The notes beneath the pieces are model-generated. The model worked only from the letters and a program-made list of their open reading frames with translations. It ran no database searches and was not told the DNA's origin. The position numbers and the translations under genes are program-made. Of a DNA stretch of 64,000 nt, positions 50,511-57,703 are shown one piece after another; the first letter of the stretch is position 1; each line of letters starts with the position of its first letter. Origin of the DNA: Sphaerisporangium sp. TRM90804 (GTDB taxonomy: Bacteria > Actinomycetota > Actinomycetes > Streptosporangiales > Streptosporangiaceae); contig NZ_JARWAC010000004.1 in assembly GCF_029846175.1 (NCBI RefSeq), positions 124,001 to 188,000 of the forward strand, in the 5' to 3' direction.

Positions 50511-51452
50511 TCAGCGGGCCGCCTTGGTGACGGCGTCGCCGACGACCTCCACCAGGTCGGCCACCCGGGGGCCCCAGCGCGAGGCCACGTCGTCGTCGAG
50601 CGGGATCACCTGGTCCTTCTCGATCGCGGTGAGCCCGCCCCAGCCGGGGCGCTTGGCCAGGGTCTCCTTGGACTGGCCGCAGCACTTGGTGTCGGCCAGG
50701 AAGATGAGGTCGGGATCGGCCTCGGCGACGAACTCGCTGGACAGCTTGGGGTAGCCGCCCGCCGGGTCGGGCGCCTTGTCGGCGATGTTGGTGAGCCCGA
50801 ACAGCGCGTAGATCTGGCCGATGAAGGTCTCGGACGTCACCGAGTAGGGCGTGTTGTCCAGCTCGTGGAGGAAGGTCAGCTCGCGGTCGCGGGGCGCGTC
50901 GGCGGTCGCGGCCTCGATGCGGCTCTTCATGCCCGCCACGACCTCGGCGGCCTTCGCCACGTTACCGGTGGCGGCCCCGAGGTCGGTGATCTGGTCGTAG
51001 CCGTCGTCGAGCTTGGTGGGGGCCGGCTCCAGCAGGACGGGGATGCCGACCTTGGACAGCGCGGCCACCACGCCGCCGACGTCGTTGGCGAGCACCACCA
51101 GGTCGGGCTTCTTGGCGATGATCGCCTCGGCGTTCGGCTTGAAGCCGGACAGGTCGGTCTTGGGCGCCTCGGCGGGGTACGTCGACTGGTCGTCCACCGC
51201 GACGACCTGCGGGCCGGCGCCGAGGGCGAACAGGCTCTCGGTGGCGCTCGGCGACAGCGACACGATCTGCTCGGGCCTGCGGGGGACGGTCACCGCGCCG
51301 TTGCCGGCCTGGACGGTCACCGGGAAGGCGGCGGGCGACGCCGCGGGGGTGGGGGCTGCGGGGGTGGCCGAGGTGCCGGCGGTCTGGCCGCATCCGGCCA
51401 GCGCCACTGCACCCAGCAACACGCCGGCCAGGGCCGTGCGTACGGGCCTCAC
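50511..51452 (-). CDS. btuF: Vitamin B12/corrinoid-binding lipoprotein
   Basis: A 313-residue class III substrate-binding protein. The signal peptide ends in a lipobox (VALAGCGQ, Cys21). The mature part has PEQIVSLSPSATESLFALGA, KPDLVVLANDVGGVVAALSK and a C-terminal WGGLTAIEKDQVIPLDDDVA, as in BtuF-type proteins. The GTG at 51452 has TGGAGGA five bases upstream. The GTG at 51503 would place 17 polar residues before the signal helix and is rejected. It is the first gene of btuFCD, directly under the riboswitch. Confidence 0.9.
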   Translation of the reverse strand: MRPVRTALAGVLLGAVALAGCGQTAGTSATPAAPTPAASPAAFPVTVQAGNGAVTVPRRPEQIVSLSPSATESLFALGAGPQVVAVDDQSTYPAEAPKTDLSGFKPNAEAIIAKKPDLVVLANDVGGVVAALSKVGIPVLLEPAPTKLDDGYDQITDLGAATGNVAKAAEVVAGMKSRIEAATADAPRDRELTFLHELDNTPYSVTSETFIGQIYALFGLTNIADKAPDPAGGYPKLSSEFVAEADPDLIFLADTKCCGQSKETLAKRPGWGGLTAIEKDQVIPLDDDVASRWGPRVADLVEVVGDAVTKAAR

Positions 51453-51538
51453 GAGAGTCCTCCAGTCGCCGGGAAGCGAGGGACCCGCGAGATGACGGAT
51501 CACCCTTTTCCACGAGGGTTGACGGCGTCGGCGCGGCT

Positions 51539-51648
51539 CGCAGGCGACCTGGCTCGGCCGGGGGGCCTCACAGTTGCGGGACAGCGCCGGTTTCCCACCG
51601 GACTTCGCTGCGTGCCACGCGTCAGGGGAACCGTATCAACGACCTGCG
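51539..51648 (-). ncRNA. Cobalamin riboswitch
   Basis: Read on the minus strand: P1 arms CGCAGG (51648-51643) and CCTGCG (51544-51539) enclose GTCCGGTGGGAAACCGG, then GCTGTCCCGCAACTGT and the B12 box GAGCCAGGTCGCCTGC. These are the conserved core elements of cobalamin riboswitches in the right order. It sits 86 bases before btuF, so B12 probably lowers expression of the transporter, most likely by blocking translation start. Confidence 0.92.
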
Positions 51649-51833
51649 TATACGGATACGACGGGTCAGCCGGAGCAGGACGACCGGCCATCGCTCCACC
51701 CGCGAAGTGTCCGCTCCCGGCGCCGACACGACGGGACATGATACGGCGAGCCGGCGCCGCCCTGCGGCGCGCAGCCCGGTGATCCGCGCATTTCCGTCAA
51801 CGCGGCCAGTGGCACCTCCGTCGCCGCCCTTGG

Positions 51834-51888
51834 AGACGGCGCATTCGGCACGTCTTCTCAAGGGCGACCCTCTACCCGGCCCACCCCC
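51834..51888 (-). repeat. Short dispersed repeat, copy C (inverted)
   Basis: Its reverse complement contains GGGCCGGGTAGAGGGTCG, then CCCTTGAGA, and further GTGCCGAATGCGCCGTC, matching copy B block by block. With copy B it forms a ~55-bp imperfect inverted repeat around a ~160-base spacer. Confidence 0.6.
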
Positions 51889-52036
51889 ACGGTGGCGCGA
51901 GCACCCGCCCTCAGCCCGCCGAAGGACCGAAGGAGCGGCCCAGCGACCGACCGGGGTCGCACCCCACCCGCGTCCGGCCGGTGGACCGGCATCGTGCCGA
52001 TGACGCCCTCCCGGGACAGTCCCGGTGCGGGTGCCT

Positions 52037-52125
52037 GCGCGACGGTAGAGGGCGGGCCGGGCGAGGGTCGCCTTTGAGAGGGCGCGCCGAGGGCGCCGTT
52101 TCGCGGCGGTCCGGTTGGTCGCGGG
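52037..52125 (+). repeat. Short dispersed repeat, copy B
   Basis: Contains GCGCGACGGT, GGGCGAGGGTCGCC, GCGCCGAGGGCG and CGGTTGGTCG in the same order and spacing as copy A. It lies just past the stop of the Gfo/Idh gene and upstream of the btuFCD riboswitch. Confidence 0.65.
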
Positions 52126-52139
52126 CGGCGGCTGGGGCG

Positions 52140-52991
52140 TCAGGCGAGCTGGGACTCGGCGGCGGCGATGAGTTCCTGGAGGCGCAGGCCGTGGCGGGCG
52201 TCGAGGGGGTGGCCGCCGCCTCGGCGCACGGTCTGGGCGAACTCGGCGACCATGTCGGGGAAGACGTCGTAACCGAGGTCGCCGCCGTCGAGCACCTCGC
52301 TGCCGTGGCGGCCGAAGACGGCCACCTGCGAGGAGCCGCGCTCGACCCGGGCGGCCATGGACAGGGAGGCCTCGCTCACCGCGCCGCTCTCGTGCTCCAG
52401 CATCAGGCCCACCCAGCCCAGCGTGTGCCCGTGGGCGCGGATGCCGACGACGCGGCCCAGCGCGGCGTCGAGCATGTCGATCATGTGCGGGCCGACGTCG
52501 AGGATCGCGCCGCGCTCCTGCCGCCACGGGGAGTCGATGCTGTGCAGCGCGCCGGAGATGTTCACGGCGTACCCGCCGAAGACCTCGATGGCGCGAGCGC
52601 GCTCCAGGAAGGCCCGGGTGGCGGCCGAGTAGCGGAAGGTCAGCACCATCTGCGAGGGCACGCCGGCCTCGCCGACGGCGTCGGCCAGGCGCCGGGCGCC
52701 GTCGAGGTCGGCAGCCAGGGGCTTCTCCAGCAGCAGCGCCTTGCCGGCCCTCGCGGCCTTGACGGCCAGCTCGGCCTGCACGCCGGGCGGGACGCAGAAC
52801 GCGACGGCCTCGCAGGCGTCGAACAGCTCCTCGACGCGCTCGTACACCGGCGCGCCGAGCCTGGCCGCCGCCTTGGGCCTGCGGGCCCAGACCCCGGCCA
52901 GGCGCGTGTGCGGGCCCTTGGCCAGCGCGGGGGCGTGTACGGCCTCGGCCCACGGCCCGGCTCCGATCAGACCTACCGACACTGGCTCCAC
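52140..52991 (-). CDS. Gfo/Idh/MocA-family oxidoreductase
   Basis: A 283-residue NAD(P)-dependent oxidoreductase. The Rossmann motif is VGLIGAGPWAEAVHAPALAK, the conserved EKP is in LLLEKPLAADLDGARRL, and the C-terminal substrate domain has ILDVGPHMIDMLDAALG with the catalytic His. It is shorter than the family average (~330). The substrate is unknown, perhaps a sugar or inositol. It stands alone, divergent from the terpene operon. Confidence 0.88.
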   Translation of the reverse strand: MEPVSVGLIGAGPWAEAVHAPALAKGPHTRLAGVWARRPKAAARLGAPVYERVEELFDACEAVAFCVPPGVQAELAVKAARAGKALLLEKPLAADLDGARRLADAVGEAGVPSQMVLTFRYSAATRAFLERARAIEVFGGYAVNISGALHSIDSPWRQERGAILDVGPHMIDMLDAALGRVVGIRAHGHTLGWVGLMLEHESGAVSEASLSMAARVERGSSQVAVFGRHGSEVLDGGDLGYDVFPDMVAEFAQTVRRGGGHPLDARHGLRLQELIAAAESQLA

Positions 52992-53405
52992 GGCGCTCAG
53001 CTCCCCCGACGCATCCGGATGACTGCCGGTGACCCTAGCCGAGCCCGGACATTCGCCGCACGCCGTCCGAGCCGGCGACCACCCCCGCGCTCGCGGGCCG
53101 GGGGCGGGTGGTTTCCGTCACCGTCCGTATCCGGACAGCCATCCTGACAAGAGTCACTTGATCGGCGTAAGTGATCGTGATACTTCATGATAGCTGCGGC
53201 ATATGCCGCAAGAGTGGTGAATTGCGGCATGAGTGGCGGTTGATGTGGGGATACGACGACCGTCAGGGTTCGCGGGAGCGCGGGACGCATGCCGTCCCCC
53301 GTCCGGGCCCGAGGTCTCCGCGCGGTACGGCGACGCCGGCCGCTCACCTTGCGTGTCCGGACGTGGCGGGCGTGCACGCCGTCGGCCGGGACGGAGGGCG
53401 CCGCG
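52992..53405. other. Divergent intergenic region before the terpene operon
   Basis: 414 bases. The half near the P450 gene has lower GC with TTGATC (53158-53163) and GATACT (53179-53184), a possible weak promoter with a 15-base gap, followed by a perfect palindrome at 53195-53210. GGAGGG at 53394-53399 serves the P450 ATG. The left half has GC-rich inverted repeats of no clear role. Confidence 0.5.
53195..53230. promoter_or_regulatory. Operator candidate of the diterpene operon
   Basis: TGCGGCATATGCCGCA (53195-53210) is a perfect 16-bp palindrome. Its half-site TGCGGCAT recurs at 53223-53230, and both are followed by GAGTGG. The position just after a candidate -10 suits a repressor. Confidence 0.6.
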
Positions 53406-54803
53406 ATGACGGTCGCCGCCGAGCCGGCGCGGCCCGGCACCGTCTCGCTGATCAGGCTGCTCCCCCGGCTCGCGCGCGACCCGGTGAACATGCTCGCCGA
53501 CCTCGGACGCCGTTCCGGCGGCGGGATCGTGCGGCTGCGGTCGGGCCGCGTGCCCGTCTACCTGGTGAGCCATCCCGACGACGTCCAGCACGTCCTGCGC
53601 GGCCGGTGGGAGAACTACGTCCGCGAGGGCATGTTCTGGCGGCCGCTGCGACGGCTGCTCGGGCACAGCGTCCTGGACGACGGCTCGGCCTGGAGGTCCA
53701 GCAGGGACATCCTGCAGCCGCTGTTCACCGCCAGGTACGTCGCCTCGCTCGCGGAGCGGACGGCGGACGTGGTCGACCTGCGGGTCGGCGAGCTGGAGGA
53801 GCACGCCCGGTCGGGGCGGGCGTTCGACGCCGGCGAGGAGATGGCCGACGTCGTCAACGAGACCGTCGTGAAGGTGCTGTTCGGCGGCAGGCTCTCCCGC
53901 GAGCACGGGCGGCGGCTGTCCTCCGCCTACGACCACGCCGCCCGGTCGATCGCCTTCCGGCTGCTGCTGCCGTCGATGCCCTACTCGGCCAGGCTGCCCG
54001 GCGACAGGCCGTTCATGGCGGCCGTCCAGACGATCGACGACGTGATGCTCCCCATGGTCCGCCGGGCGCTGACCATGCCGGACGACGGCGCGGACGTCCT
54101 GTCGGCGCTGCTGCGCGCCCGCCGGGCCGAGCTGCCGGCGGACGGACGGCCCGCGCGGCCCGCCGAGGTCGAGGCACAGCTCCGCGACGACGCGGTCAGC
54201 GTCTACGGAGCCGCGGCGGAGTCGACCGCCACGACCCTCACCTGGCTGTGGACGCTGCTGGACGCCCACCCGCACGTCGCCTCCCGGCTCTACGCCGAGG
54301 TGGAGCACGTCGTCGGCTCCGGCCCGGTGCTCGCCGAGCACGTCCGGGAGCTGACGTACACCCGGATGGTGCTGGACGAGGTGATGCGCCTTCGGCCGTC
54401 GGGCTGGCTGTTCCCCCGCATGGCGGTCCGGGAGGACACGGTCGGCGGCGTGCGCGTCGAGGCCGGCGCCCAGATGCTGATCACCCCGTACGCCACCCAC
54501 CGGCTGGACGAGTTCTGGGACCGGCCGCTGGAGTTCGACCCCGAGCGCTTCGCCCCCGGCGAGCAGGAGCGGCGGCACCGCTACGCGTACTTCCCGTTCG
54601 GCGGCGGCCCGCACCAGTGCCTCGGCAAGCACCTGTTCCTCATGTCGGCGCCGCTGATCGTCGCGGCGATCCTCAGCCGGTTCCGCCCGCTGCTGCGCGG
54701 CGACGGTCGCTACACGCCCGCCCCGGCGGGGTCGCTGCGCCCGAGGGAGAAGGTCGAGCTGGTTCTGGTGCCCGCCGCGCGCGCCAGGCAGGCGGCCCGG
54801 TGA
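53406..54803 (+). CDS. Cytochrome P450
   Basis: A 465-residue P450. The heme-binding motif is FPFGGGPHQCLGKHLF with Cys405. The K-helix ExxR is EVMRLRP, and the I-helix is AAAESTATTLTW, where the usual AGxET is altered to AAESTA. The length and the WENYVREG / PLFTARYVASLAE stretches resemble bacterial class I P450s used in terpene decoration. The ATG at 53406 with GGAGGG upstream is chosen over an earlier in-frame ATG at 53289 whose extension is Arg-rich and non-homologous. It overlaps the terpene synthase gene in a GTGA, so it most likely oxidises the product of the two cyclases. Confidence 0.92.
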   Translation: MTVAAEPARPGTVSLIRLLPRLARDPVNMLADLGRRSGGGIVRLRSGRVPVYLVSHPDDVQHVLRGRWENYVREGMFWRPLRRLLGHSVLDDGSAWRSSRDILQPLFTARYVASLAERTADVVDLRVGELEEHARSGRAFDAGEEMADVVNETVVKVLFGGRLSREHGRRLSSAYDHAARSIAFRLLLPSMPYSARLPGDRPFMAAVQTIDDVMLPMVRRALTMPDDGADVLSALLRARRAELPADGRPARPAEVEAQLRDDAVSVYGAAAESTATTLTWLWTLLDAHPHVASRLYAEVEHVVGSGPVLAEHVRELTYTRMVLDEVMRLRPSGWLFPRMAVREDTVGGVRVEAGAQMLITPYATHRLDEFWDRPLEFDPERFAPGEQERRHRYAYFPFGGGPHQCLGKHLFLMSAPLIVAAILSRFRPLLRGDGRYTPAPAGSLRPREKVELVLVPAARARQAAR

Positions 54804-55681
54804 CCGCCACCGCCACCGGGCCCTGGCCGCCGGCCGTGCAGAGCGGTGTGATCTGCGCCACGGCCGGGCGCTCCCAGCGCGAGATGCGCCGGTGGGCGGC
54901 GGCCTACCCGGGCCTGTTCGCGGCCAAGCCGTTCGACGAGGCCCTGTACGGCACCGTGGCCCTGGCCATGGCCTTCAGCGGCCCGTGGCTGACCGCCGAC
55001 CGGCTCGCCGTGGCCAACAAGGCCACGCTGTGGGCGTTCGCGCTGGACTGGCTGGTCGACTACGCCGGCGGGTCGCCGGCCGAGATGCGGGGCCTGCGCG
55101 AGCGGTGCGCGGCGGTGGCCGCCGGCGCCGAGCCCGCCCCCGGCGACGAGCTCGCGCTCATGCTGGCCGACATCCGGCGCGACCTGGCCCCGGCCCCGGC
55201 GTTCGCCGAGCTGGAGCGGGTCTGGCTGGAGGAGCTCGGGCGCACGCTGGACGCCATGATCAGGGAGTGGGAGTGGAAGGCGTCCGGAACCACCCCGACG
55301 GTGGAGGAGTACCTCGCCAACGCCGACAACCACGCCTTCTGCTTCGTGTTCACCTGCCACTGGATCTCCGTCGCCGAACCCGGGGCGGCCGCCGGGCTCG
55401 ACCGGGTGCGTGAGGCGAGCCGGGCGGTGCAGCGGGTGATGCGCCTGCTCAACGACGTCAGCTCCTACGACAGGGACGTGAGCTGGGGCGACGTGAACGT
55501 GCTCCTGCTCGGCACCACCCGCGAGGAGGTGACCCGGCGCGTGGGGGCGCTGGCCGCCGAGGCCCGCGGGCTGCTCGCCGAGCTGCGGAGCGGGCATCCG
55601 GAGACCGCCGACTACATGGAGCGCCAGATGGACTTCTGTGCGGGCTTCTACCAGGCCGGCGAGTACTGGGGCCGTCTGTGA
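54800..55681 (+). CDS. Class I terpene synthase (diterpene synthase-like)
   Basis: A 293-residue all-helical protein. The first metal motif is a DxxxD form, DWLVD (Asp83, Asp87), in place of DDxxD. The second is NDVSSYDRD (Asn218, Ser222, Asp226), an NSE/DTE variant ending in Asp. The short size and motif spacing fit bacterial class I terpene synthases that act after a class II cyclase. The GTG overlaps the P450 stop, and its own stop overlaps the next GTG, so all three proteins are translationally coupled. It would ionise the bicyclic diphosphate made by the following gene product. Confidence 0.85.
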   Translation: MTATATGPWPPAVQSGVICATAGRSQREMRRWAAAYPGLFAAKPFDEALYGTVALAMAFSGPWLTADRLAVANKATLWAFALDWLVDYAGGSPAEMRGLRERCAAVAAGAEPAPGDELALMLADIRRDLAPAPAFAELERVWLEELGRTLDAMIREWEWKASGTTPTVEEYLANADNHAFCFVFTCHWISVAEPGAAAGLDRVREASRAVQRVMRLLNDVSSYDRDVSWGDVNVLLLGTTREEVTRRVGALAAEARGLLAELRSGHPETADYMERQMDFCAGFYQAGEYWGRL

Positions 55682-57495
55682 GCCGCGCCCGGCCCGCGGG
55701 CACCGCCCCGGCGACCGGAATGACCGAGCCCACCGGGCCCGGCCGGTCCGCGCCCCCCGGTCAGCCCGCCGGAGCCCCGCACCCGGCCCGGCCCGGCCCG
55801 CACTCCGCCCACCCCGCCCCCGGCGCGTCCATCCACCCCGCCACTGGCGGGTCCGCCCATTCCGCGCAGCCCGGCGACCCCGCCGCGTTCGCGCATGCCG
55901 CGCAGACCGGCGAGGCCGCCGGACTGGTGGCCGGGCTTCTCGCGCAGCCCTGGGGCCGGGTGACGCCGTCGGTCTACGAGACCGGCCGGCTGGTGACCAT
56001 CGCCCCCTGGCTGGCCGGGCACGCCGAGCGCCTGGGCTTCCTGGCCGCCGCGCAGCGGCCGGACGGCGGGTGGGGCCCGCACGAGGACTACCGCCTGGTG
56101 CCCACGCTCAGCGCGACCGAGGCCATGCTGAGCGAGCTGCGGCGTGAACCCGCCGCCGGCCACGCCGACCTGGCCGCCCGCGCCGAGCGCGGCCTGCGGG
56201 CGCTGTTCGGCCGGCCGGGGAGCGGCGGCCCGCCGCCGCCGCCCGACCTGCCCGCCGTGGAGCTGGTCGTCCCCTACCTGACCGGCGCGATCAACCGGCA
56301 CCTGCGCGACCTGGGCCCGGCCGCCGGCGCGCTCGCCGGGTGGGCGGGACGCGACCTGCCGCTGCCGGAGGGCATGGACGAAGGCAGGCTCGCGAAGGTC
56401 CGCTCGCTGGTGCGGGCCGGCGCAGCCATGCCCGAGAAGCTGGCGCACGCGCTTGAGGTGGCCGGGGACGCCGCCGAGGGCGCGCGCGGCGTCGCCCGCA
56501 CGCCCGCCGGCACCGTCGGGGCGTCACCGGCGGCGACCGCCGCGTGGCTGGGAGACCGGGTGCGCCGCGAGCCCGGGGATCCCGCCCGGAGCTACCTGGA
56601 GGCCGTCGTCGCGGCGCACGGCGGGCCGGTCCCCTGCGGCCTGCCCATCACCGTGTTCGAGCGCGGGTGGGTGCTGAGCTGGCTGCTGCGCGCGGGCGTC
56701 CCGGTGCGCGCGCCCGAGCCGCTCGTGGCGTCCCTGCGCCACGGGATCGACCCCGACGGCATCGCCGCCGGACCGGGCCTGCCCGCCGACGCCGACACCA
56801 CCTCCGTCGCGCTATACGCGCTGGCCCTGCTGGGGGCGCCCCGCGACCCCGCGAGCCTGGCGGGCTACCGCGTGGGCCCGCACTACCAGACCTGGCGCGG
56901 CGAGAACGGCGTCTCCACCACCACCAACGCGCACGTGCTCGACGCGCTCGGCGCGTACCGCCCGGCGGACCCGGCCATCCGGGCGCGGTACGCGGCCACG
57001 GCCGGGGGTGTGGCCGGCTGGCTGCGGGACCGGCAGCACGCGGACGGGAGCTGGACCGACCGGTGGCACACCTCCCCCTACTACGCGACGATGTGCTGCG
57101 CCCTGGCGCTGGACGCCGCCGGCCCGGCGGGCCGTCCCTCGCCCGAGGTGCGGCGGTCGGTGCGCTGGCTGCTGTCCACCCAGCGCGCGGACGGCTCGTG
57201 GGGGCTGTGGCGCGGCACCGCGGAGGAGACCGCGTACGCCATGCACGTGCTGCTGCTCACCGGGGCCGGGCGCGAGGACCCCGAGCACGCGCGGGCGGCC
57301 GTCCGCGGCGGGCTGTACCTTCGGCGCGGAGCCGTGCCGGGCGACGACCCGCCGATGTGGGTCGACAAGGACCTGTACACCCCGCTGGCGGTCGTGCACG
57401 CCGCGGTCCTGGCGGCGCTGCACCTGGTGCGCCATCATTCCGGGTTAACAGTGGGATACGGGTCGGCAGGCGGCGAACGTGCAGCGAGATACTAA
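55678..57495 (+). CDS. Class II diterpene cyclase (prenyltransferase/squalene-cyclase fold)
   Basis: A 605-residue protein. About 75 N-terminal residues are a low-complexity His/Pro/Ala-rich extension. The rest is an alpha-barrel with QW-like repeats (RPDGGWGPHEDYRLV, HADGSWTDRWHTSPYY, RADGSWGLWRGTAEE). The catalytic acid motif of class II cyclases, DxDD, appears as DADTT (Asp371, Asp373). Such enzymes protonate GGPP to a bicyclic diphosphate. The GTG start overlaps the class I gene. An internal ATG (near MTEPTGPG) may be the true start. No GGPP synthase gene lies in the window. Confidence 0.85.
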   Translation: MSRARPAGTAPATGMTEPTGPGRSAPPGQPAGAPHPARPGPHSAHPAPGASIHPATGGSAHSAQPGDPAAFAHAAQTGEAAGLVAGLLAQPWGRVTPSVYETGRLVTIAPWLAGHAERLGFLAAAQRPDGGWGPHEDYRLVPTLSATEAMLSELRREPAAGHADLAARAERGLRALFGRPGSGGPPPPPDLPAVELVVPYLTGAINRHLRDLGPAAGALAGWAGRDLPLPEGMDEGRLAKVRSLVRAGAAMPEKLAHALEVAGDAAEGARGVARTPAGTVGASPAATAAWLGDRVRREPGDPARSYLEAVVAAHGGPVPCGLPITVFERGWVLSWLLRAGVPVRAPEPLVASLRHGIDPDGIAAGPGLPADADTTSVALYALALLGAPRDPASLAGYRVGPHYQTWRGENGVSTTTNAHVLDALGAYRPADPAIRARYAATAGGVAGWLRDRQHADGSWTDRWHTSPYYATMCCALALDAAGPAGRPSPEVRRSVRWLLSTQRADGSWGLWRGTAEETAYAMHVLLLTGAGREDPEHARAAVRGGLYLRRGAVPGDDPPMWVDKDLYTPLAVVHAAVLAALHLVRHHSGLTVGYGSAGGERAARY

Positions 57496-57703
57496 ATAAC
57501 CCTTAACTAGACATCTTTACTTAAATAACTCCATCTTGTCGCGCGGTAATTAGTCCCATGCTAGGGTTTCTCGGGTGTGATGCCACGGTATGCCGTATTA
57601 ACTTCTCATACGGCGTCCTGGCAGGCTGTACCGAGCAGCCGCGCCACCACGTTAATCCCCGTTAACCGGGTGTGGTTTCCTGACTTTCGCCAGGGATGGA
57701 GTT
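57496..57703. promoter_or_regulatory. AT-rich promoter region of the conservon
   Basis: 208 bases of unusually low GC between the diterpene cyclase and the kinase gene. It contains an inverted repeat GCCGTAT (57592-57598) / ATACGGC (57608-57614) and a tandem CGTTAAYCC pair near 57650-57668. No clear terminator of the terpene operon was seen. Confidence 0.45.

Larger units (their letters stand above)
51649..52139. other. Region between the riboswitch and the Gfo/Idh gene
   Basis: 490 bases without a credible gene. The end next to the riboswitch should hold the btuFCD promoter; the rest is occupied mainly by the inverted repeat copies C and B. Confidence 0.5.

Noticed and set aside
51834-52125. 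Interpretation of repeats C and B as terminal inverted repeats of a complete transposon
   Set aside because: The ~160 bases between them hold no gene and no target duplication is obvious, so only a non-autonomous or structural repeat can be claimed.
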